In this document: piece after piece, positions 49,464-57,486 of the stretch
Layout of the letters: every line of letters starts with the position of its first letter
Position numbering within the stretch: the stretch's first letter is position 1
DNA from: Silvimonas amylolytica
GTDB taxonomy: Bacteria > Pseudomonadota > Gammaproteobacteria > Burkholderiales > Chitinibacteraceae
Length of the DNA stretch: 64,000 bases
NCBI RefSeq assembly: GCF_014645555.1
Contig: NZ_BMLY01000004.1
Location: forward strand, 51,776 to 115,775
Direction: 5' to 3'
The notes under the pieces: model-generated
Told to the model about the DNA's origin: nothing
Seen by the model: the letters and a program-made list of their open reading frames with translations, nothing else
Databases searched by the model: none
Program-made: the position numbers and the translations under genes

Positions 49464-50182
49464 GTACAGTACTGGTCACCGGTTCGAGCCGCGGTATTGG
49501 CCGCGCCATCGCCTTGCGGCTGGCGCGCGATGGCTACGACCTGGTTTTGCATTGCCGCAGCCGGCGCGAGGAAGCCGAGGCTGTGGCCGCAGAGATCGCG
49601 GCTTTGGGTCGCAGTGCGCGCATTGTGCAGTTTGATGTGGCGGATCGCGCCGCCGCCCGCGCCACGCTGGAAGCCGACATTGAAGCCCATGGCGCCCCTT
49701 ATGGTGTGGTCTGCAATGCCGGCATTGCGGCCGACGCTGCCTTTCCGGCCATGACCGAAGGCGAGTGGGATGGCGTGCTGCGCACGAATCTGGATGGCTT
49801 CTACAATATTCTGCATCCGCTGGTCATGCCCATGATCCAGACCCGTCAGCCAGGTCGCATCGTGACGTTGTCATCGGTCTCGGGGGTGATCGGCAACCGT
49901 GGTCAGGTGAATTACAGCGCGGCCAAGGCCGGGATTATTGGTGCAACCAAAGCGCTGGCGGTGGAGCTGGCCAAGCGCAAAATCACCGTGAACTGTGTCG
50001 CCCCTGGGTTGATTGATACGGAGATGGTCGATCCGATGGTGCTGGAAGAAGCCCTCAAGATGATCCCGGTCAAGCGGATGGGCAAGCCCGAAGAAGTGGC
50101 CGCGACGGTGAGCTTTTTGCTGTCAGCCGATGCAGGCTATATCACCCGCCAGGTGATCTCGGTGAATGGGGGGCTGGCATGA
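49460..50182 (+). CDS. 3-ketoacyl-ACP reductase, FabG-like (ApeQ-like)
   Basis: The 240-residue short-chain dehydrogenase has the NADPH motif TGSSRGIGRA, CNAGIA, and catalytic Ser, Tyr and Lys in LSSVSGVIGNRGQVNYSAAK. It reduces 3-ketoacyl-ACP in each elongation round. It overlaps the next ketosynthase by four bases. Confidence 0.93.
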   Translation: MSTVLVTGSSRGIGRAIALRLARDGYDLVLHCRSRREEAEAVAAEIAALGRSARIVQFDVADRAAARATLEADIEAHGAPYGVVCNAGIAADAAFPAMTEGEWDGVLRTNLDGFYNILHPLVMPMIQTRQPGRIVTLSSVSGVIGNRGQVNYSAAKAGIIGATKALAVELAKRKITVNCVAPGLIDTEMVDPMVLEEALKMIPVKRMGKPEEVAATVSFLLSADAGYITRQVISVNGGLA

Positions 50183-51417
50183 CCCGGCGACGTGTGGTGG
50201 TGACGGGCGCCGCCGGTATCAGCCCGATCGGCAACGATTGGCCGACCATTCGGGACAACCTGCAGGCGCGTCGCAGTGGGGTGGTCAATCTGCCGGAGTG
50301 GGGTGAGTACGATGGATTGAACACGCGTCTTGCTGCGCCCGCCAGACCCTTTGACTTGCCGCGCGAAACCTACAACCGTAAACGTACCCGCAGCATGGGG
50401 CGCGTGGCGTTGATGTCCGTGCGTGCAACTGAGCTGGCGCTGGCTGACGCCGGTTTGCTGGGTCATCCGGTACTGCATGGTGGTCGGACCGGGGTGTCTT
50501 ACGGTTCCAGCACGGGTTCGCCGGATGCTGTGGCAGATTTCGGCAAGATGCTGCACAACAAATCCACTGAAGGCGTTAACGCCAACAGCTATCTGAAAAT
50601 GATGGGCCATACCACGGCGGTGAATATCGCAGTGTTTTTTGGCCTGACTGGCCGTGTATACACGACATCCAGCGCCTGTACGTCGGGCAGCCAGGGTATT
50701 GGATACGCCTTTGAGGCCATTCGCTACGGCCAGGCCACCGTGATGGTTGCGGGTGGGGCGGAAGAGCTCAACGTGACTGAAGCGGCGGTGTTCGACACCT
50801 TGTTTGCCACCAGCACCCATAACGAAACGCCCCACCTGACACCGCGCCCGTATGACGCGGCGCGCGATGGTCTGGTGATCGGTGAAGGTGCGGGTACGCT
50901 GATCCTGGAAGAATACGAACACGCAGTGGCGCGTGGTGCGCATATCTATGCCGAGATCACCGGTTACGGCAACAATTGCGATGGTAGTCATATCACCCAG
51001 CCCAGTGCCGCGACCATGGCTGTCGCCATGCAATTGGCGCTGGATGACGCGCAACTGGGCGTGAATGATATCGGTTATATCAATGGCCACGGCACTGCCA
51101 CGGAGCATGGAGATATCGCCGAAACAGTTGCTACGCATCAACTCTTTGGCAAGCGTGTGCCAATCTCCAGCCTGAAAAGCTATATGGGCCACACGCTGGG
51201 CGCTTGCGGTGCGCTTGAGGCGTGGATCGCCATCCAGATGATGAATGAAAGCTGGTTTGCGCCGACCCTCAATCTGGATCAGATTGACCCGCGCTGCGGC
51301 GAACTCGATTACATCACGGGCGAGGGTCGACAGATACGTTGCGATCACGTCATGAGTAATAACTTTGCGTTTGGCGGCATCAATACATCATTGATTTTCA
51401 GCAAAATCAGACCGTGA
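50179..51417 (+). CDS. Beta-ketoacyl-ACP synthase (ApeR-like), last gene of the operon
   Basis: The 412-residue ketosynthase has its triad as C167 (SSACTSGSQG), H304 (NGHGTATEHGD) and H338 (YMGHTLGACG). It is distinct from the other KS and is thought in such systems to run the first condensation or to supply another chain. A terminator follows 28 bases after the stop, marking the end of the operon. Confidence 0.93.
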   Translation: MTRRRVVVTGAAGISPIGNDWPTIRDNLQARRSGVVNLPEWGEYDGLNTRLAAPARPFDLPRETYNRKRTRSMGRVALMSVRATELALADAGLLGHPVLHGGRTGVSYGSSTGSPDAVADFGKMLHNKSTEGVNANSYLKMMGHTTAVNIAVFFGLTGRVYTTSSACTSGSQGIGYAFEAIRYGQATVMVAGGAEELNVTEAAVFDTLFATSTHNETPHLTPRPYDAARDGLVIGEGAGTLILEEYEHAVARGAHIYAEITGYGNNCDGSHITQPSAATMAVAMQLALDDAQLGVNDIGYINGHGTATEHGDIAETVATHQLFGKRVPISSLKSYMGHTLGACGALEAWIAIQMMNESWFAPTLNLDQIDPRCGELDYITGEGRQIRCDHVMSNNFAFGGINTSLIFSKIRP

Positions 51418-51444
51418 CAGGTGTGAATTGCAGCTATAACCAGA

Positions 51445-51466
51445 AAACCGCCAGCCAGGCGGTTTT
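51445..51466 (+). terminator. Rho-independent terminator of the aryl-polyene operon
   Basis: The stem AAACCGCC/GGCGGTTT with a 5-base AGCCA loop and T6 follows the last ketosynthase gene. Confidence 0.9.
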
Positions 51467-51569
51467 TTCATGTGAGGTTGCCGTTCACCGGCCACGTTGG
51501 CTGTAGCGTGAACCTCGGCGCGACCTGCCCGTCCCATAATGACCAATTCCACCAGTCTGGAGAAGCATC

Positions 51570-51995
51570 ATGCAAAAGAGCGGTTCCGCACAATGGCAAG
51601 GCGCAATCAAGGATGGTATCGGGTCGGTATCGACCCAGAGTGGCGTACTGAAGGATGCACCTTACGGCTTCAAAGCACGGTTTGAAGGAGGGCCGGGCAC
51701 CAACCCGGAGGAGTTGATCGGTGCCGCGCACGCCGGGTGTTTTTCAATGGCGTTGTCGTTACAGCTGACGGAGGCGGGAACCATTGCCGAGCGCATCAAC
51801 ACCAAAGCGACAGTCACCCTGGAAAAAGACGACACGGGTTTCACCATTACCGCTGTGCATCTGGATGTCGTCGCCCGTATTCCTGATGCCACACCAGAAA
51901 GCTTCGCCAAAGCCGCCAATGCGGCCAAAGCGGGTTGCCCCGTCTCCAAACTGCTCAATGCCAACATCACCATGGATGCGCGGCTGGAGTCGTAA
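51570..51995 (+). CDS. osmC: OsmC-family organic hydroperoxide reductase
   Basis: The 141-residue protein has E48 in the TNPEELI motif, peroxidatic C57 in AAHAGCFSMAL and resolving C123 in AGCPVSKLL, the layout of OsmC thiol peroxidases. It reduces organic hydroperoxides in the cytoplasm. It is monocistronic, with no MarR-type OhrR gene adjacent, which supports OsmC over Ohr. Confidence 0.9.
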   Translation: MQKSGSAQWQGAIKDGIGSVSTQSGVLKDAPYGFKARFEGGPGTNPEELIGAAHAGCFSMALSLQLTEAGTIAERINTKATVTLEKDDTGFTITAVHLDVVARIPDATPESFAKAANAAKAGCPVSKLLNANITMDARLES

Positions 51996-52012
51996 ATACA
52001 ACGGCTGGGCAG

Positions 52013-52046
52013 ACGGCCGGCTCCTGTCGCCTGGGGCAGGCCGTTT
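52013..52046 (+). terminator. Weak hairpin after osmC
   Basis: An imperfect stem (ACGG...CCTG with CAGG...CCGT) is followed by TTTGTATT. It may end osmC transcription. The remaining sequence to 52406 shows no gene or other recognisable element. Confidence 0.3.
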
Positions 52047-52406
52047 GTATTGCCAGGATACACGAGCGCCATGTAAGGAAACAAAACCCGTGTTAGGATA
52101 AATGAATATAGTCGTATCCAGTCCTCATTCCCGCGCTTTATCCATAACCATAATGCGGGCCGCACAGCCATTCTTCGTCAGTGTTTGTCCCACATACGCA
52201 TGGGCAAGCTGCTGACTTGATATCGTTTTTCACGTACCGATATATTGGGTAACAACCCGCAGGCCCTGTAATAACAGGCCCTGGCTGGCGGTCATCGCCG
52301 GGTGGCTCCCCCATCCAGACAGCCTGGTTCAGACACAATGGCACGCACGGTGCGGCGATCTTGTATCAACGCGCCCAAGCCCTGCCACCTTGCAGATACA
52401 AAAGAG

Positions 52407-52709
52407 ATGAAAGAAAAAGCCCGTTCCACTGATGCAGAGGCAGCCGCGCAATCGCGCATCGCTCTGGCGGAGTTGTTTGGCGATAACGTACCGCATTCCA
52501 CCGCACCGGCTGCACAGGCCACTGCGCGTGCGCAGTCCGAGCCAGACTCTGTGCTGGCGCGCAAGAAAGCCAGGGAAGACGATATCAACGCGCGTACCGA
52601 TCTGCTGCGCCGCAAGCGCGAAGCACGCGAGCAAATCCTGGCGCGCGTTGCTGCGGCCGGGTTTACGCCCGAAGAAGTGATGAATATCGCCGCACAATTG
52701 CCGGATTGA
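52407..52709 (+). CDS. Small charged protein of unknown function
   Basis: From ATG 52407 this is a 100-residue, strongly charged, helix-rich protein (KEKARSTDAEAAAQSRIALAE, RKKAREDDINARTDLLRRKREAREQ). It ends with a short GFTPEEVMNIAAQLPD segment that looks like a helical binding motif. No family recognised. The start is uncertain: AAGAG stands too close to this ATG, and ATG 52338 would add 23 residues. A terminator follows at 30 bases. Confidence 0.55.
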   Translation: MKEKARSTDAEAAAQSRIALAELFGDNVPHSTAPAAQATARAQSEPDSVLARKKAREDDINARTDLLRRKREAREQILARVAAAGFTPEEVMNIAAQLPD

Positions 52710-52737
52710 TCGCCGCCATTTGATCGCGATCCAAAAC

Positions 52738-52767
52738 AAAAACCGCAGCACACTGGCTGCGGTTTTT
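52738..52767. terminator. Bidirectional terminator between convergent genes
   Basis: The stem AACCGCAGC/GCTGCGGTT with a 6-base loop has A-rich and T-rich flanks, between the small charged-protein gene (+) and the porin gene (-). Confidence 0.9.
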
Positions 52768-52810
52768 GTTTGTGTGTTCAAACGTTTGTATCAACAATCA
52801 AGCCGGTTGA

Positions 52811-53875
52811 TCAAAAGTTGGTGCGCATGCCCAGCGAGAAGATATTGGCCTTGTCACCAGCCGTGCCATTAGGCACGCCTGTGGATTGCTCAAACGAGGC
52901 GTTGGCATCATTTTCCAGTCGGGTGTAGGACGCAAACACTCGCGTAGCCTTGCTCAGCTTGTAGTACCCGGCCAGGTTGAATTGTTTGGCACCGCTTTGT
53001 GCAATCGGCGCATCTCCCTTAACGTCAGCCATATACAAATACGATGCGTGGACCGACCATGGGCCCGTCTTGTAGCCGACCAGAATGGCGGCATCGTCCT
53101 GATGCGTGTTGCTGCCGCTATAGCTGGATGCCACGCGTTCCCACAGGGCATTGAGCATAAAGCCGTTCCAGTTGGCACCGCCGCCGACCACGTAGCTTTC
53201 CAGATAGTCACCTGATTTGTAGGTCGTGGTCGACAGTTCGCTGGTCAGCAATGAAGAGGTATCGTTGTCGCGCTTGTACGAAGCGCCGGCAGTGTAAGTG
53301 CCATCATCGTAATAGGCGGTACCGGCATATTGCAGCGGGTTGGCGCTGCCATTGTTCAGGCCCAGATTGCCGACCGACGCGTTCACACCAAAGTTGCCGA
53401 ACTTGCTTGACTCAAAACTGGCGATATTGGCATTACGCTCTTCCAGACGGAACAAAAGCTCACCGTTACCCCATGCATCTTCTGAATAGTTGTAGGTGCC
53501 ATCCAGTTCCGGCACGTAGTAACCGCTGGCGGTATACAGCGCGTCTTCGTTGCGACCGAAAGTGACGTTACCAAAACCGCCTTTTACGCCAATGAAGGTA
53601 TTGCGGTTGCCCCAGGTGTCACCGGAAGCACCGCCAATGTGCAATTTGTTCTGAACTTGCCAGATGGTTGACAGACCATCATCCCACTTGTCTTCACCGG
53701 CGATGGCAATACGGCTGCCCTGATCTTCTACCCGGGTCAGGTTAGCGCCCGTGCCCGGGCCGGACTGTTGCACATATTCCAGACCGGCCCGAATGCTGCC
53801 GGTAATGGTCACATCGGCCATGGCGGCCGGGGCTACACAGAGGGCGGCGAGTGCGCCCGCGATGATCTTTTGCAC
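52811..53875 (-). CDS. Outer-membrane general porin (betaproteobacterial type)
   Basis: This is a 354-residue trimeric-porin homologue. The signal peptide ends AAMA just before DVTITGSIRAGLEYV, the usual first strand. The body has alternating beta strands with VEDQGSRIAIAGEDKWDDGL and FIGVKGGFGNVTFGRNED (the strand-loop pattern before the constriction loop). It ends FSLGMRTNF, with the C-terminal Phe that directs BAM-dependent assembly. GTG 53875 is chosen because GGAG lies six bases upstream; the frame extends to a TTG at 53887. It lets small solutes through the outer membrane; the porin substrate preference is unknown. Confidence 0.93.
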   Translation of the reverse strand: MQKIIAGALAALCVAPAAMADVTITGSIRAGLEYVQQSGPGTGANLTRVEDQGSRIAIAGEDKWDDGLSTIWQVQNKLHIGGASGDTWGNRNTFIGVKGGFGNVTFGRNEDALYTASGYYVPELDGTYNYSEDAWGNGELLFRLEERNANIASFESSKFGNFGVNASVGNLGLNNGSANPLQYAGTAYYDDGTYTAGASYKRDNDTSSLLTSELSTTTYKSGDYLESYVVGGGANWNGFMLNALWERVASSYSGSNTHQDDAAILVGYKTGPWSVHASYLYMADVKGDAPIAQSGAKQFNLAGYYKLSKATRVFASYTRLENDANASFEQSTGVPNGTAGDKANIFSLGMRTNF

Positions 53876-54144
53876 TGTCTTCTCCAAATTCGAACGGGTT
53901 GGTGTCGGTGCGGCAGACGACTCTGAAATGGTCGTCCACTCGGGCCTGAAATCAGGGCGGGCCGGACTATACGTATAGACGTGCGAATGTCTGTTACGGG
54001 CAGGAGAAGATTTCGTGAAACCTTCATGGCGGATTTATTGCCTGGGGATGTCACTACAGTGAGCGCCGCATCAGGCTTGGGTTTGCGCGAGAGAGACGAG
54101 GAGGGTCGGTGCAACGGCAAGGCTGTGGGGCACCCGCCAGACAA

Positions 54145-54171
54145 GAAAAAGGCCCCGTTAAAACGGGGCCT
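54145..54171 (-). terminator. Terminator downstream of the small ORF at 54204
   Basis: A perfect 10-bp stem AGGCCCCGTT/AACGGGGCCT has a 2-base centre. The run of A at 54145-54149 gives a U-tract on the minus strand, so it ends a minus-strand transcript. The rest of 53876-54203 shows no other gene; the porin promoter must lie there. Confidence 0.8.
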
Positions 54172-54203
54172 GGCTCACCACGAGGGGCAGTAGACCTTTT
54201 GGG

Positions 54204-54380
54204 TCATTTGCGCTCAGGGGAGGTCTGTATCTCTTGCCGGAGGTCCAGCTGCAACCAGGAAAAACCAGCCGGGTTACGCTGGGCAAAGGAAGGGCGCAGC
54301 CTGATCTGGTCTGCAGCCGCTTCGGGTTTAACCGCTTTTTGTTCTGGCAAGGCGTTCGTCGTCAAGGCAGTCATGATCAT
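54204..54380 (-). CDS. Small protein of unknown function (58 residues)
   Basis: From ATG 54380 (or 54374) the frame encodes a 58-residue, Lys/Gln-rich soluble protein (PEQKAVKPEAAADQIRLRP, then AGFSWLQLDLRQEIQ). No family recognised and no strong ribosome-binding site. The main support is a textbook minus-strand terminator 33 bases after its stop, which needs an upstream transcript. A longer start at 54473 looks unlikely. Confidence 0.4.
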   Translation of the reverse strand: MIMTALTTNALPEQKAVKPEAAADQIRLRPSFAQRNPAGFSWLQLDLRQEIQTSPERK

Positions 54381-54699
54381 GCACTCACTCTGGTTACGCA
54401 AAACCTGGAAACGGCCCCGATTATGGCCTGCCTGACGAGAATTGAAATGCACAAAATTGGTGAGAGTGATCATGGATCAATAAAACCGTGCCGTAAGCTG
54501 ATGAGTGGTACAGCGGTCTCGCCAATTGCAACGGGTTGAGCCCTGTCTCTTTTGAGCCTGTGTGTTTGGGGGAGTTAAAGCACACCTGGACAGCCGCATG
54601 AAGAGCAAAAGAGGGGTAGCAACGGCGCAATGAAGAAAACGAGGACATGTATTAAACAGTCAACCCTGGAGTTTTCCCTATTGTTTGTGCGACCCAGCC

Positions 54700-54731
54700 A
54701 TTAATACGATTGTATTAATACATTTGTATTA
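54700..54731. promoter_or_regulatory. Tandem overlapping palindromes, likely TetR-family operators
   Basis: ATTAATAC-GATT-GTATTAAT (54700-54719) is a perfect 8-bp inverted repeat. It overlaps TAATACA-TT-TGTATTA (54716-54731), a perfect 7-bp inverted repeat. They end 12 bases before the regulator's ATG, so binding would block transcription or its start. No other element was seen in 54381-54699. Confidence 0.75.
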
Positions 54732-54743
54732 CATGGGGTTGCA

Positions 54744-55394
54744 ATGCCAAAGCTGGAAACCGCACTCATCTCCGCGACAGGGACGCGTGAGCGACTGATC
54801 GATGCCATCTCCGCGCTCGTTGCAGAACGGGGGCTGGAAGGCACGTCAATTCGCGCCATTAACAAGGAGGCATGCGTTGCCAATCAATCTGCCGTGAATT
54901 ACCACTTCGGGAACGTGTGGGGCCTGGTGGAAGCGGCAGTCGCCAGGGCAACGGACGCTTATTCTGGCGCGATCCAGTCAATGCTCGACGAGCAAAAGGC
55001 AACAGGTCTGCCAGTGACCTTGATGGACGTCGCGGAATCCATGATCCGCCCGATTGTGCGCATGGTAGCCACGCCTGCTGGCCGCAACAACGTCCAGCTC
55101 ATGGCCCGCATGGCGGGGGACTGCGGTCAGCGCGGCAGAGAACTACTCGCCCGCGGGTTGGGGCCGGTATCACTGATTTTATCTGCCCATGCTTGTGAGG
55201 CCATGCCGGCCCTGAGCAAAGAGGCGGCAGGCGTCAAAATTCTTTACGCCTTCAACACTGTTCTGAACGTCATTCCCGATGCAGGTCTGGAACGCTGGTG
55301 GCCACTTGAAACCACCAGCAGGGACCGGCTGGACCGTTATCTGCGTGATTACATCGTGGGCGGGATCGCATTCTCTTCCCGGCCAGGCCCGTAA
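54744..55394 (+). CDS. TetR/AcrR-family transcriptional regulator
   Basis: The 216-residue protein has an N-terminal helix-turn-helix domain (about residues 12-60) with TRERLIDAISALVAERGLEGTSIRAI and a recognition-helix region ANQSAVNYHFGNVWGLVEAA. The ligand domain (about 70-216) has no clear signature. It very probably represses itself through the palindromes directly upstream, and perhaps the lipoprotein gene 94 bp downstream on the same strand. The inducer is unknown. Confidence 0.88.
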   Translation: MPKLETALISATGTRERLIDAISALVAERGLEGTSIRAINKEACVANQSAVNYHFGNVWGLVEAAVARATDAYSGAIQSMLDEQKATGLPVTLMDVAESMIRPIVRMVATPAGRNNVQLMARMAGDCGQRGRELLARGLGPVSLILSAHACEAMPALSKEAAGVKILYAFNTVLNVIPDAGLERWWPLETTSRDRLDRYLRDYIVGGIAFSSRPGP

Positions 55395-55488
55395 TACGTT
55401 GATTCTGCTGTACGACTTTGCTTGTTCAACTCTGCACAACCACGACAACCAGTACCGGTATTACACGACCACAAATAAGGAGGAGTCC

Positions 55489-56877
55489 GTGTCTGCTGTC
55501 ATTTTTAAATCCTGTCCGGATCTATTCAGGGGATTAACCTGCCTGGTGTCTGCGCTGTTACTGACTGCCTGCGCAGGCGGTGACTCTACCAGTACCGCGT
55601 CAGCCACCGCCGCGCCCACACCAACGCCGGCCCCGACAAATAACCTGCCTGCAGCATTCAGTACCCAGCACGCCACGCAAACCTGTTTGTGGAAGGGACC
55701 GTTGTCGCGTGAGAACCCCAACGGGAACTTTGCGTACCCGGATACAGGTGCGAGCTATTGGTCTGCGACCGTCACCATTCCGGCGGGCTCACGCTTGTTT
55801 GTGAACGGGCAGTACCCGTATGCGCGATATATCTCGTTCGTCAGCTATGACGGCAATGCCCAGCCCGTTAATGTGTTGGGGGATCACGATATCCAGCCTG
55901 CCAGCGGGAACACAAACCCGTTTATCGCGGGTAACCCGCGCTATGGGACGGCCAGGGATTATCAGGTAGAAATCGTCGCCGGTAGTGCGCCGGCTACGCC
56001 TGCAGCCAACACCCTGTATACCGGCACAACCGGCCCGACGGTCACGTTCTGGTATCGGGTCTATGTACCGGATCAAGGTGCGGACATGACCGGTGCCACG
56101 GGTCTGCCTACTGTTTCGGTATTGCATGCAGATGGCAGCACCGTGACCGAAGATGCTGCCTGTGCAGAACTCAATCCTGCTGCCAGCCTGAGCACGCCCA
56201 ATTTGCTGCCACAGGCCACCTACAGCATGTTGCGCGACCAGGCCAATGCGCCCGACAGCTTTCCGGCGCAAGAGCCCGGCGTCTGGCATTTCCCGTTCAA
56301 CCGTACCTGGAACCTGCAGTGTCTGTTTTTCTACAGTTGCTCAGGCACACCGGCCTATCAGCTGAACTGGTATGGCAACCCGGACAACGCATATGTTGAA
56401 AGCATGATCAGCCGGGATTATGGCAACGTGGCCATTTTGCGGGGCAAGTTACCCGTAACCCCGTCCACGTTCCTGAACAACACCGTCGCTACAGAAGGGC
56501 AGCTCAGATATTGGTCTATCTGCATGAATGAGTTTTATACGCAGAAAGTGACCGACTGCATGTATGACGCTCAGGTGCCGGTAGATGCAAATGGCAACTA
56601 TGTCATTGCGATCAGCCGTGCCGCAGATCGTCCAGCCAATGCGACAAGCGCGTGCGGGTTTGGGTGGATTCAATGGTCTGAGGTGGGCGATGGCAATGGG
56701 CACCCGAATGATGGACTCTTGATCATGCGGAACATGCTGCCAGACCCGGCGTTCGCCAATGCGATCCAGAACGTACACATTCCGGGGCAAGAGCAATCCG
56801 TCATTGGCAACTATTTGCCGACGGTGACGTATGGCACAACGCAATCCTTTACTGCTTTGGGCTGCAAGGCGTCCTGA
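55489..56877 (+). CDS. Large secreted lipoprotein of unknown function
   Basis: This is a 462-residue protein starting at GTG 55489, set by a strong AAGGAGGAG five bases upstream. The lipobox LLTAC|A falls at about residue 28, followed by a Thr/Pro linker. The body reads like a beta-rich domain: WKGPLSRENPNGNFAYPDTGASYW, PAGSRLFVNGQYPYARYISF and LGDHDIQPASGNTNPF resemble the fold of DUF1254/DUF1214-type proteins, one of which is encoded at 61787. Seven or more cysteines could form disulfides. It follows the TetR gene, and two hairpins follow. No named family can be assigned. Confidence 0.75.
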   Translation: MSAVIFKSCPDLFRGLTCLVSALLLTACAGGDSTSTASATAAPTPTPAPTNNLPAAFSTQHATQTCLWKGPLSRENPNGNFAYPDTGASYWSATVTIPAGSRLFVNGQYPYARYISFVSYDGNAQPVNVLGDHDIQPASGNTNPFIAGNPRYGTARDYQVEIVAGSAPATPAANTLYTGTTGPTVTFWYRVYVPDQGADMTGATGLPTVSVLHADGSTVTEDAACAELNPAASLSTPNLLPQATYSMLRDQANAPDSFPAQEPGVWHFPFNRTWNLQCLFFYSCSGTPAYQLNWYGNPDNAYVESMISRDYGNVAILRGKLPVTPSTFLNNTVATEGQLRYWSICMNEFYTQKVTDCMYDAQVPVDANGNYVIAISRAADRPANATSACGFGWIQWSEVGDGNGHPNDGLLIMRNMLPDPAFANAIQNVHIPGQEQSVIGNYLPTVTYGTTQSFTALGCKAS

Positions 56878-56895
56878 ACAGGTCGTCAGACATAA

Positions 56896-56925
56896 AAAAG
56901 AGGCGCTCCACAAGGCGCCTCTTTT
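56896..56925 (+). terminator. Terminator after the lipoprotein gene
   Basis: An 11-bp stem AAAAGAGGCGC/GCGCCTCTTTT with an 8-base loop lies just after the lipoprotein stop. Confidence 0.9.
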
Positions 56926-56978
56926 GATGAAAAAGACGGCTACCGCCTGACGATGGGGCCTTCGGGAAACGGCAAGCA

Positions 56979-57012
56979 ATAAAAAACGGAGTCTATTGAC
57001 TCCGTTTTTTAT
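56979..57012. terminator. Second hairpin, bidirectional terminator
   Basis: A 13-bp or longer stem (AAAAAACGGAGTC/GACTCCGTTTTTT) with a 4-base TATT loop marks the left border of an AT-richer patch. No minus-strand gene ends here now, so it may be a relic. From 57013 to 57306 no gene was recognised. Confidence 0.85.
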
Positions 57013-57306
57013 TGGTGCTGCCTGAAAACATACCGCTCAAAATGGTTGTGAGCGGGAAAAAGTGTCCATAGTGCTGGATGCTAATACTACTGCGGGTTCC
57101 AGAACACTCTCGCTTCAGAAATGTTAATAAAGTGCCGATTTTTGCTATGTTGTTTACATTTTCGTCGGTTAGTACCTTGCCAGCTGACGAGGGCTGCGAA
57201 AAAATGTCTTAGGAGTCTGCGGGAAACGGGGTAGAACCAGGAGCAAATTCACCGGTAGCCAAATAACCGAGTTTCACAGCAGACTCAGAGCCAATTTTTC
57301 CAAATA

Positions 57307-57486
57307 TTGCGCACGTCATTCAATCAATTGCCCTCCTTCGCGCTTATTGAGCAAGGGCGTTTCATTGACATTTGCGGCGCGTTATCCTCTGCCGAGGCAA
57401 GCTTTTTGGTGGTCAGAATGACCACTACAGGCACCCGCCTTGCCAAGTATCTTCTGGAATTGATAATTGACCAACTCAGTCCTTAA
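57307..57486 (+). other. Short open frame upstream of the broken nuclease-like gene
   Basis: From TTG 57307 a 59-codon frame encodes LRTSFNQLPSFALIEQG, then DICGALSSAEASFLVV and TTTGTRLAKYLLELI, which reads like a real protein. It stays open upstream to a TAG at about 57256 without an ATG. It overlaps a TTG-initiated start of the next gene or ends 13 bases before its first ATG (57500). It may be a small partner gene or the 3' stub of a truncated one. Codon use is AT-rich like the gene after it. Confidence 0.3.

Noticed and set aside
50137..51348. 403-codon minus-strand frame opposite the last ketosynthase
   Set aside because: It is antisense to a ketosynthase with an intact triad.
53981..54193. 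70-codon plus-strand frame upstream of the porin
   Set aside because: It runs through a strong terminator hairpin and has no ribosome-binding site.
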